This document shows, in pieces, positions 1 through 9,517 of a stretch of 64,000 nucleotides of DNA; the stretch's first letter is position 1; the number at the start of each line of letters is the position of its first letter. The notes under the pieces are model-generated. The model was not told the origin of the DNA, did not search any database, and worked only from the letters and a program-made list of their open reading frames with translations. The stretch is from Nemophila menziesii (taxonomy: Eukaryota; Streptophyta; Magnoliopsida; Boraginales; Hydrophyllaceae). The stretch covers positions 22,740,001 through 22,804,000 of the forward strand of contig JARWIR010000008.1 of the NCBI GenBank assembly GCA_029959085.1, given 5' to 3'. A program made the position numbers and the translations under genes.

Positions 1-1030
1 TATTCCTAAACTAAAATTATTGTATGGTTTATTAAATCGTTATGTTTTGGTCTTTAAAAATGTTCTCGAAATCATCCTAGTTATATACATCTTTAGGAAA
101 ACTATTTTTATTCTTCATGAAACTTTTATCTTGAGATTTTTCAGACCATTGGTGCGGTACACCGGACCTGAGGTGCGGTACACCGCAGGAGCGCGGACTA
201 TGGCAGGGACCCAATCTCACCCCGCAACAAGAAAACAGAAACCCAACAGAGTGTTCCTACTATACACCGCACAGACCCTGCGGTACACCGCAGGTTTTCT
301 TTGGTCAAACTACGAGACAAACGCATATATCCGTTGGGTCAAAAATATATCCGTTAGACACTTTTCTTATGACCGTTGGGGGCTTATTTCAGCTATAAGT
401 TGGAGCTAATTGAAGGCACAACTTACACCTTCCATCTACCCATCTCAAGAGCAATTATTGTTATCATTCAAGAAGGTTTTTAAGAGCATTCAAGCTATAT
501 TGATCTATCTACTCACTAGGGAGTTTAGTCACAAATATTGTATCGCCCTTTAAACACTTTCCTTCCTCTCAATTCTTACATTCGTAATAGATTAAGAGAG
601 TATTGTGAGTATAGGTAGTATACTTGGTTCCTTGTGTTTGTGATAACACAAGTGGTTTGCTTCAAGCTTGTGAAGTGGTTGTAAAGGGTTTGTGATCTCA
701 CCTGGTTTGAAGTGATACAAAGATTTTATAGAGAGTCATGCAAATCCTAAGGTGGACACCTTAGTTAGTCGATGTAGGGAAAACCGAACCACTATATATC
801 GTTGTGTATCTTTCTATCCCTATTCTATTTTTTTCTGCACTCTATATGCTTTATAATATGCTTACATGAATAGTTTACTTATATTGTTTCTTAGTAGTAT
901 CTAGTTTGTGACCATCTAGTTTACTAAGGCAATAGAATTAAAATTAGTTTTTAATTTTATTTACTTGAAATAAAATTAGCCGGATAATTTCCATAGTCCT
1001 ATTCAACCCCCATTCTAGGACGTATATTGA
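1..1030 (+). mobile_element. Ty1/copia-like LTR remnant (left edge cut by window)
   Basis: No long reading frame is credible here. The stretch reads like the U3-R-U5 of a plant copia LTR. Two CCGTTGG/CCGTTAG boxes occur at about 329-358 and a third near 372. A weak TATA-like CTATAAG follows near 391. A GT-rich R/U5 contains the phrase GAACCACTATATATCG near 786-805, as in LTRs of SIRE/Tork-type elements. The pyrimidine-rich tail ATTCAACCCCCATTCTAGG lies near 1001-1019. No primer-binding site follows, so the element is broken right after the LTR and abuts a gypsy gag remnant. The 153-294 part holds three GC-rich dyads, listed separately. The copia assignment rests on remembered sequence style and is moderate. 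Confidence 0.45.
153..294. repeat. Three GCGGTACACCGC dyads
   Basis: Short inverted repeats with the constant spacer TACA: 153-165 (TGCGGTACACCGG), 174-187 (TGCGGTACACCGCA) and 277-294 (arms CCTGCGG and CCGCAGG, 7 bp). They stand out as GC-rich islands in AT-rich DNA. The same motif recurs near 3850-4145 and 62123-62380 in a different class of retroelement. Confidence 0.8.
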
Positions 1031-1084
1031 ATATCACACCCTTTAGGGATTTTCCCTCCAGTGACCCAAACTACAAAATCCAAG

Positions 1085-2640
1085 CCTGATCAAGGTACGT
1101 TGAGTCAATTCATTAGCTTTGGACACTACAGTGGTATGGCACAACAAAATTTGATGAGGTCAATTCAAAAGTTTATGCAGATTTGTGATGCCGACATTAC
1201 TTAAAACATCACACGCAAGCAACTGTATTACTTCATGAAACCGTTTTTCTTGACCAAAGTTGCTAGTGAATTGTTGGATAGTCAACCGTCATATTTGATT
1301 ACGTCATGGTACGAGTTGCTAGTCAAGTAATTTTATCGATATTATCCGTAAAGCATGAGAATGAAGGATTAAATGGCATTTGAAACTTTTTTCCAAGACA
1401 ATGACGAGACTGTAGGAGAGACATGAACAAGATTTTAAATAAATTTAGCCAGATGTCCACTCTATAGTTATACACCCGACACTTCAATTAGCGGCGTTTT
1501 ATCAGGGCATCAATTTCGAGTCAAGATTGAGGGTAGATAACTTTGGAAGATGAGGTTTTGTGTCCATGGATACTACATATACTGCTCCTGGTATGGAGAA
1601 TATTGTAGAAATAGAGAGGATTGGCCACAATCGCGAGCTCCCATTACAAATACCAAAGGTCGCTGCAATTAGACAGTGAAACTATTGTAGACGCTAAGAT
1701 CTCTTTGATAGAGAATCAATTGAACCAATTGTCACTTACGATGGAGAAAGGTTTCCAAGGGAAACTAGCTGAGATGAAAGTAGTGCAAGAAGCACCAGGT
1801 TGTATGTGTTGTGGGTCAACAGTCATGTATGGGAAGAGTGTGAAGGAAATCTAGAATCAGTGTGTTGCATGTCGAATCATAGGGATTACCGATAGGGTAA
1901 TACTAGGTTTCAGCAAGGAAATCGCAATCATCCGGGCCTGCAATGGTCTAATCTAAGTAGGATCATGAATCAAGGTAATACTTACCAACCACGACCTCAA
2001 GAGAACAATTTCTAGCAGATTTCTCAAGGTCTCTATCAAGGAGGCCAGGTTATAACAAGCCAGCACCACCACCGCAACCAACCTTTGATGCTTATGTCAA
2101 GAATCTAGCACATTAATCTTTGCTGCAACACCCACATGAAGGATCAAATACTTACAAAATGATGTAAGCTTTACAGACTTGGACACAAGACGACATGAGG
2201 GATAACAATGAGAGATTTAACGAGCACTTTGTTGCGTTAAAGATGATAGGGACACAAGTCACCCAAATAGTCGATGCTTTTGAGAAGTTTTAAAAAAACT
2301 TTTCCACAGTTGGGACAAGGTACGAAGAATGACGTGAAGGCCATATAGGATAGCAATGGAAGTGTTTGGTTCGAATCATTTAAGTCTATTATCCTTCAAG
2401 CGGAAGAAGTAGTGGAATCACCACTTGTTGCAGAGATTGTCATGGAGATTCGAGAAGTAGTTGAAGAACCTACCAGGCCAAGCTTGGAAGAGATAAATTT
2501 TGAGAGATAAATTTTGAGATTTGTTCAAAGAGATTTCAAAGGAGATCAAGGAGGTACTTGAGCTCGAGGCCGAAAAGGCCGAGAAAGAAGTTGAAGTCTC
2601 AACTGAGAAGAAGAAAGAGGCAGTTACATACAAGGTGCAA
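1085..2640 (+). pseudogene. Ty3/gypsy gag remnant (element copy 1)
   Basis: Decayed Gag coding region. Across frames, 1120-1430 gives a retrotransposon-gag domain (about MRSIQKFMQICDADIT, then YELLVK.FYRYYP) that matches the better preserved gag at 31956-33251 (AVQIFMQICDSYIT, then FFDRYYP). The open piece 1621-1854 matches the other gag's coiled segment: NQLNQLSLTMEKGF here, QQLIQLTLAVKEGF there. A degenerate CX2C knuckle follows. From 1900 to 2160 the Asn/Gln/Pro-rich linker is visible in fragments. 2440-2640 is Glu/Lys-rich and leads to the protease. Stops and frameshifts are numerous, so no protein can be made. Athila/Tat-like ancestry is inferred from gag style. Confidence 0.75.
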
Positions 2641-2664
2641 TAATAAGAAGAGGGGAAGGTGGAC

Positions 2665-3650
2665 TCTCCATCTAGTGTTCCATTGTGTCACAACCCCTTC
2701 CTATGAATATTACATACCAAAAGGGTGACATCGAGCTCAAGGTATTTTTAGATGCGTATAGTGATGAAAATATTAACGCCCAAGTGCTTGAGATTGTTGA
2801 GAAAGGGCTTACACCGCAACAAGTGTTCACGCAGGTCATCCCTGAAAAGAGTGAGAGTGGGATTGTAGAGGCCAATATCGAGATTGTGTCTCATGATACT
2901 AGAGTCTCGAAGAATGTTGAAAAGAGAAGCTACCACCTAAGATACAAGATCTTTGAGGTTTCAACCTCCCAATTCAAATTGGTGGTAAGCTTGATGTGAA
3001 AGTTATGTGTAACTTGGGTTCAAGTGTAAACCTTATGCCCAAGTCAATGTTCGATAAGCTAGGCATCAAGAAGGAAAATAAGGCGTCCGCCAATCTATAG
3101 TTTACGTACATTTCAATAGCAAAGACGTGGAGGATCATAGACATCCATGTCCAAGCTAGTAAGTTGGCTATCCCTACTGATTTTGTTATCCTTGAATGTG
3201 ATGCAGATTAGCAAGTTTATATCATAATTGGAAGGCCATTCTTTGGACACGAGTAGAAGCATCATATATGTTCATGAGGGAACAGTGACTCTATGCACCG
3301 AGAATGATTTCGAGACATTTTCCGTCTTGGACAAAAATCCAAAGAAGGTGTCACCTGATATTCCTATCATTCGTGTTGTGAACAAAGAGGTCAAGGAGAA
3401 GATCAACTTTAAACTTGTGGAAAGAAGAGTTATAAGCGAGTTTGGGATCGGCGATATGGTCGCGTGGAACCCAAACAAAAGAATAGGCCACGTGGTTTCA
3501 TGAAGGTGCAGATGGGACTATTTCTCGTTACTCAAATAATGACGGAAAAGGTGATTGAAATCCGACCCAAGAGAGGTCGTAAGATCCAAATAACTAATGT
3601 TCATAGCCTTACCCGCAGTTGGGATGGCTACATAATTAATAATTAAAGGA
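2665..3650 (+). pseudogene. Retropepsin joined to a pol C-terminal tail (element copy 1)
   Basis: The open piece 2685-2999 has INAQVLEIVEKGLTPQQVF, almost the same as the second copy at 61027-61080. The protease core follows across frames at 3000-3250, with MCNLGSSVNLMPKSMF where an active enzyme has Asp in place of Asn (codon 3011-3013), then IIIGRPF. 3228-3503 and 3464-3646 carry the flap end and then EKINFKLVERR, a short basic linker, GLFLVTQIMTEKVIEI and VHSLTRSWDGYI. That last part resembles the end of plant gypsy pol, after integrase. No RT, RNase H or integrase core lies between. Frameshifts and the Asn change make this copy dead. Confidence 0.75.
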
Positions 3651-4150
3651 GGTAACACGTCGAACTTCAAACGACATTAAACAACAGTGTTTTTCAAGAG
3701 ACAACCCATAATTTCTAAGTTTTAGTTTTTGTTTAGATTAGTTTTTTTGATATACATTTCAGTAATGGGGATAGAAGTTGTTTTTGATGTGTAAGTTATG
3801 CAGAAGATGAGTTTGGGGTGAAAAATTGGAAGAAAGTTTTATGCTTGGCAGGTCAGAACGGTATACTACGCCCATCACGCAGTATATCTCTCGACCGACC
3901 CGTCCCAACAGTATGGGAAATCATAGTACAACCGAGAGAAAGGCTCCTTGAACGGTATACCAGCCCAAATGAGCAGTGTACCACCCTCCTAACCGTGTCA
4001 GGATTCGTGATCGCCGTATGACAGTTCGAGGAAAACGGTATACCGTGCCATTCTAGCGGTATAACGCACCTCGATAAACCATCATGACAGTAGTCAAAAT
4101 CAGGGTCAAAGCAAGAGAACAATTCTACGAACGGTATACCGCCCTAAAAC
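3650..4150 (+). repeat. 3' noncoding tail with GGTATACC dyad cluster
   Basis: After the last pol-like codons a GAGACAACCC-type motif (3697-3707) and T-rich stretch match the second copy at 61945-61990. Degenerate dyads follow: near 3859 (ACGGTATACTACG), 3953 (ACGGTATACCAGC), 4034-4045 (ACGGTATACCGT, a perfect 12-bp palindrome), near 4060 and near 4133 (ACGGTATACCGCC). The cluster lies where six GGTACACC dyads sit in the second copy. Confidence 0.7.
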
Positions 4151-4189
4151 CGTATCGTCACTCGCATTGACCGACCCCTTATTTTATGA

Positions 4190-4545
4190 GCTAAAGAGGT
4201 CGAGTGCCGACACAAAAGCTGGTTTTTTGAAAAGTTTTGACCTTTTGACTTTTTCATGTTAAGAATTTGTTTACTGACCGCGTAGTATGAAGTCGGATAA
4301 AAAGTTTTGGTCTTTTGACTTTTTCAGGTCGGGATTTTGTTAACTTACCCCCTAGTAGGAAGTCGGATGAAATTTTTTAATCTTTTGACTATTTTAGGTC
4401 GAAAATTCGTTGCTTGGCCCCCTAGTTTACAATATGAAGAGGTCAAGTGCCAATACGAAAGTTGGTCTTGTAAAAAAAAATTGACCTCTTGACATTTTAA
4501 GATTAGGAATTTGTTGATTGATCCATTAGTAGGAAGTCTAATGAG
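4190..4545. repeat. 70-bp tandem repeat, about four units
   Basis: Units begin at 4231, 4301 and 4371, spaced exactly 70 bp. The core is AAGTTTTGxxCTTTTGACT, then TTTTCAGGTC, GGAATTTGTT and CTAGTAGGAAGTCGGAT. A fourth, diverged unit starts near 4471. It is preceded by a second copy of the lead-in (GAGGTCAAGTGCCAATACG at about 4439; GAGGTCGAGTGCCGACAC near 4197), so the array has a higher-order step of about 240 bp. No gene is visible. Confidence 0.85.
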
Positions 4546-4750
4546 AGTTAATTTGTTGATTTGCTCGAATACTTCATTGATTTCATAAAATATTTCCCAT
4601 AATCATCGTCTTAGACTTGATATTCCTAAGTCATCAAAAACCTTTATGGAGAAAAGAGGGTAGAGGAGCATCTCTGATCACTGTACATACTCCTAAGGAA
4701 GCATTGAATTCGACAAAATTTTAAAAATTTTAGCAATCTTTCTAGTCATT
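4546..4750. other. No feature recognised
   Basis: AT-rich spacer between the tandem repeat and the minus-strand gypsy remnant. I see no ORF, dyad or repeat that can be supported. Confidence 0.4.
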
Positions 4751-7335
4751 TTCCTCTTTTCCATCCTCGATCATCCTTGTTTGTCCCCCGAGGCAATTGT
4801 AGTAGAATTCTCATACATGTTGTTGGTCTCCTTGGATCAGTTCCATACCTTTCGGGTTGGAAATCTCAATGATATTTGGTAAGTTTACACAACATATTGA
4901 ATTTCATTGAGATTCGTGCATCTGATGATAGAATGATATGCATATTAACAATTGTCCATCACAAAAGTTACAACAACATTTTTTACATTCCCCCGAGCTA
5001 ATATTCATCTAAAGTTTGGTGTACTCTGATGTGTGGAATCTCTGTGCAGTGCATCCCCTGATTTAGTCTGTGTACGGCTTGATAGCCCTTTGATATAATT
5101 TTAGTTGATTAAATGCACTATCATATAAAATATCGAACTGGCTGCCTGTATCGACAAGCAATCGGCACATTAGATCATTCTCGATGATCGTGGGAATTAC
5201 CAGCGGATCATCATGAGGAAATACTAACATGCTTGCATCTTTATCCATATTTGATGGATTCTCATACTACTGGCGTGTCTGAACATATCTCCGCACACTG
5301 TTTATGTTCATATCTTGATCAGCCTCTCTCAAGGCCCCCTACAATTTTGTTTAATCCAAACTCAGTCCTCAGCCAAATAGATGAGGTCGAGGATTCAACG
5401 CCTACTTATTTGGCTCATTATCCATCGTGCGGTAATCTTTTGCATTGTCTATCTAGCTCGTTGATGAGTCTTATGTTTCTATTTTTCCTCCACCACTGGG
5501 CTCGGCAGCTTGTTTAACTCACTGTTCAATTTCCCTTTTTAGTTGTTTGAATTGATTTGTTATGTGTCCATGATCTTTTTCAAAAAGGAAGTACTTAGTT
5601 AGATCCCTTACTCCTGGTTCGACAAATATCTTTGGCAATATCGGACCTCTTGATCCTTTCAATGTGTCATAGGAGTTTGTGATCATTTTTATCCTATACT
5701 CTAGAATATTCTCTGGTAGCATGCTCATCAGACCCTTTTTACCCTGACATTTCTCCCAATTTATTATGTCTAACATGTTTACATCGGCTTTGCGACTCAT
5801 ATGATATATTTATTTTTTATATCACCCTTTTCTGGACATTCCGTCTCCTTTATTCGTACCTAATGAAGTCTCTTGAGTCTGCATTTATATCGCACAGCGT
5901 CGATCTAGGCATTGAGGCCAAATGGATCTGGAAGTCTGAGTTGAACAATCCTCGAGTGAAGGCGTGATAAACGATGTACTAGTCTATATCATCAACGTTA
6001 TATTTAACCTCGGTGAATCAATCCATAAAATATTGGACGCTTCCATCCTCTTTTTGACATAAATCTAGTAGAGACGAATTTGTCTATCTGGTCTTCATGT
6101 TGGGAAACTTGTGTCACAAACCATCAGCGAATTGTGCAAGGATATTAATAGATTGCGGTTCTAACCTGGAAAACCATTTATGTACATTCCTAAAGAGTGT
6201 TGCGGGAGTTGCTCGGCAGTAATCTGCATCAATCACCGCTGAAAACTCCAATTCCTTTTATACACATAGACATGAACGCCAAGATCAGCTGTTCTGACCA
6301 ATGGAGTCATAGTAGGTGTCCTAGATTTCTTCGGCATGGGAGTGTCTAGTATCTCACAATTACAAATGATTAATTTGGTTAACCGACAATGTACGGGCAG
6401 TTTGATACATTTCTCTCACGTCATTTAGACTTTTTTTTGTCGTAGTTCCCTTGGATATTATTATTCTCTTCCTATGTTGTAGATCTCCCTGCCTAGGCGC
6501 GCCTAGGCGCCGCTTAGGCGTCAACTCCCCCCTCTTCCGCTTACGCCTAGTTAAAACTCTAGGCGTTTTTTCCTAGTTCCTTAGTCATCGTGGAATAGGA
6601 GCCTAACCCGTCTAGACACCGATTAATGGAAAAAAAATAGCTGCCTAGGCGCCGATTAATGACAAAAACATCCCCACATAGGCTTTCTTGATATTTTTTT
6701 TATTCTCGAGAATTCTTTAATTGATATTATAACTCAATTTTTAGTATTTTTATATTTACTATAGTGTTGTTAGATGAATTTTGTGACTTAATTAGTTAAA
6801 ATTGCTATAATTACTACATATATATATTACTAAATATACAAAATTACACAACGAGATTCAAAACCGTATAATTCCGCCTAGGCCCCGTGTAATCCCGCCT
6901 AGGCGCTAGGCTCCGGTTGACCGCCTAGGTTGCAAAACCGAGATCTACAGCACAGTTCTCTTCCTCATTCTTCATTAAAAGGAGTTCTACACATTTTCAG
7001 TTCTCGCGCGTACATACTTTAAGCATGTCCTTCAGAGTCACCTTATACATGTATAATTGATGATTCACTTCGTGGTTGTGCCTTTGCGGACATGTATGGG
7101 CTTTTGACTTGCTGCAATAACTGCTCAAGAAATTGTGACACCCTAAACTGAAGTAAATCTTCCTCGACTGGCACTTGTCTATTCGAAAGTTGTGGATCCT
7201 TTATTGAAGGTTGATCATTCGGAACGTTTTGTTGTGTAATAGCATTGTTTTCATGTGGTTGATCATTTCTCCCTACATTGGGAGATCTTCTCCCAGCAAT
7301 TGAAGCGACATTCATTACGGCCTCGTCTTTCATTA
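4750..7335 (-). pseudogene. Ty3/gypsy gag-protease remnant
   Basis: Read right to left. 7333-7043 is a hydrophilic Gag N-terminus ending before a frame break. After the nested element (6478-6949), 6120-5850 gives gag fragments ending in AFTRGLFNSDFQIHLASMPR. 5800-5519 has SRGPILPKIFVEP and then FLFEKDHGHITNQFKQLKREI, the family's His/Cys knuckle position with its cysteines lost. 5248-5063 is a retropepsin start: HDDPLVIPTI, then LLVDTGSQFDILYDSAF with the catalytic DTG. About 4900-4760 carries a degraded NPKGMELIQGDQQHV, matching the conserved GxGxxRGDQ region after protease in this lineage. Stops and shifts throughout. This lineage differs from the gag-protease family at the window ends (different gag, DTG rather than D-x-G-S). 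Confidence 0.75.
6478..6949. mobile_element. 472-bp nested element with CCTAGGCG-rich ends
   Basis: The 10-bp ends TGTAGATCTC (6478-6487) and GAGATCTACA (6940-6949) are perfect inverted copies. Inside each, CGCCTAGGCG-type palindromes are clustered (6491-6520 left; 6890-6930 right), with a single diverged set in between. The middle is AT-rich and has no ORF. It interrupts the minus-strand gag. I could not read a clean target duplication outside the ends, so the superfamily is open and the outermost 10 bp could be the duplicated or inverted target instead of the element. Confidence 0.55.
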
Positions 7336-8103
7336 TTCAGGGTAAATTTATCACAGCTCATGTCAACAACATGTGATATGTCACTGGGAATTAAAACTCA
7401 TTACCATATACGTTATCAATTGATAGAACACAAAAATGTCACCAATAGGATTGACTTACAAAAGTATTGGAACTGAGATGCTTGAGAAGAAGATTTAAAG
7501 AAATGCCAAAGTTGTAGAAGAATAAGAAAGTTTACATGAAGTATCTTCAATATCTAGCCAATGATTTACCTTTTTGTATGTCTAATTATACCTGAAACCA
7601 GACACTAAGTCAGAATCACAAGGAAGGAGTTTTTCTCCTGATGGCACTTCGACGCTCAAATCGATATTATGATCGAGAGTATTATCATGACATGAGAGAA
7701 TATATGCACTCGTTTTGTGATATGTTGAGATAATTAGAGTGTCTCTTGGTGTGCAAATAAGGCTCTTATAGGCCCAAGGCCCATGTAGTGTCCTTACCTT
7801 CTTAGGGTGCGAAGACTTGATGGTCGGATCATTGACAACTCTCTTTTAATATTTAATTATTCTTGGTTGGATTAGTAGTTCTCGACTTTTAGCCTTTGTC
7901 TTCCATCGTAACTTAAGTATTACACCAAAATTCTACCTTGAATTCAACAAAATGATGTGGTATATGCTCAATAAATTCGTTCCCGCAAGACTCAAGTAGA
8001 TTAATCCGCTAAACCTATTTATATATATATATATTCTCAAACTTTGAGCTCGAAAAATGAAATGTTCAAAAAAGAAATGCATGAGTATTGAGTATAACTT
8101 CTA
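7336..8103. other. Upstream flank of the gypsy gag; no gene seen
   Basis: This would be the leader or LTR side of the minus-strand gag. I see no TG/CA terminus, primer site or ORF that can be supported. A short (TA)n run is at 8022-8033. Confidence 0.35.
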
Positions 8104-8111
8104 CATGTGAC

Positions 8112-8700
8112 TAGGGCTGCAAATGAACTGATACTCTCACCAAGGGCTCGAGTTTGAGTTTGCTAAGAGTTTGTTTGAGTGCGGCTCGTTACTTAAACAA
8201 GCCAAGCTCAAGCTTTAAATTCAGGCTCGTTTACTAAACGAGACAAACTCAAACCTATATAAGCTCGACTCGTTAAGCTCGTGAACAGTTTGGTAAGGGT
8301 TCGGTAAGAGCTCGTTAATAGGCTTGGTAGATATATTCAATTAAAAGTTATATATATATATACACAAAAAGTCAAAACTACGTAAAACTTTTGTATATGT
8401 AATTAATCGTAAATAAAATATTTTATATTTAATAAGTATATTTATTTTTATATCTAATAAATATACTTCTAGTATCTAGGACTGCAAATGAACCGATACT
8501 CTCACCAAGGGCTCGAGTTTGAGTTCGCTAAGGGTTTGTTTGAGTTCGGCTCGTTAGTTAACAAACCAAGCTCAAGAAAGCTAAAGTTCGGTTCGGCTCG
8601 GTTCTTATCAAACTCAAACCAAGCTCAAACTCACTAAAATATTAGCAAACAAACTCAAGAAAGCCAAAGTTCGGCTCGGTTGGGTTCGTTTGCAGCCCTA
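8112..8700. mobile_element. hAT-type MITE, 589 bp, with an internal second left end
   Basis: The termini TAGGGCTGCAAA and TTTGCAGCCCTA are perfect 12-bp inverted repeats that extend to 17 bp with one mismatch. They are flanked by a perfect 8-bp target duplication, CATGTGAC (8104-8111 and 8701-8708), as made by hAT transposases. The subterminal regions are rich in GGCTCG and AAGCTCA repeats. At 8477 a second copy of the left end begins (TAGGACTGCAAATGAACC, then the same ACTCTCACCAAGGGCTCGAG phrase), so 8477-8700 looks like a complete short element and 8112-8476 like the left part of another. No transposase is present. Confidence 0.9.
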
Positions 8701-8708
8701 CATGTGAC

Positions 8709-9517
8709 AGCTATTGCTAAACGATGATAAGAGTGGACAAAGATTTCAAAATCGTCTAAAAATAGAGGTTGTGACTTACGAATGAGTATATTCCCCATTC
8801 AATAGAACATAGAAGCTCAATATCACAACAAAATAAATAATATGAATGCAAGCATTCATTCATACCTAAAGCCTAAACTTTCTTGAGACACTTCCTAAAT
8901 ATAAACTTCACAATTTTGATAAAATCCAGCCCTTCTTTAGAAAAATCAGATCTAAACCCACGTGTCTTTATTAGCTTTGATCAATACCCAACAACTCAAC
9001 AACAAAAGCATATGGACTATAGTTCTCCAACAATAACAAAAAATGTTATTGATTTTTCTTTGCCAAAATAATGTTATTAATTCAGAATCATTATCCTAGT
9101 ATTAAACCTTTTTCAATCCGATGACTTTGTAACTACTAAATTCTACTAATTTGATCATCATGATCAAATTAGTACTAAACACAAACAATGAAAACAAACG
9201 AACCAAGCATATAGAAAAACAACATAAATCTAGTCATCAAACCATTAAACTAAATTATTCAATGCGGTCCAAACACATCCCAAACTTTCAAGTAATTATT
9301 GTAACCGACGCTATACAGTTTGACACGAAAGTACTAAATAATTTTTAAAATCTCAAAAAAAAAAACATAATCCAGAGAAGAACCATTCCAACAAACTTTG
9401 AAACATATCAACACCAAATAACAGACAACAAACAAACAACATAAGCTTCTGTTCCCCACCACTACTATTAGCTAATGTTTCCCCATTCAAAAATTTCTTC
9501 CTGACACTTTTACCCCT
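8709..9517. other. 3' flank of the kinase gene; no other gene seen
   Basis: AT-rich sequence without a recognisable element. The short ORFs at 8883-9071 and 9151-9348 are low-complexity Asn/Lys-rich readings with no family resemblance. The part next to 9518 should hold the kinase 3' UTR and polyadenylation site. Confidence 0.4.
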
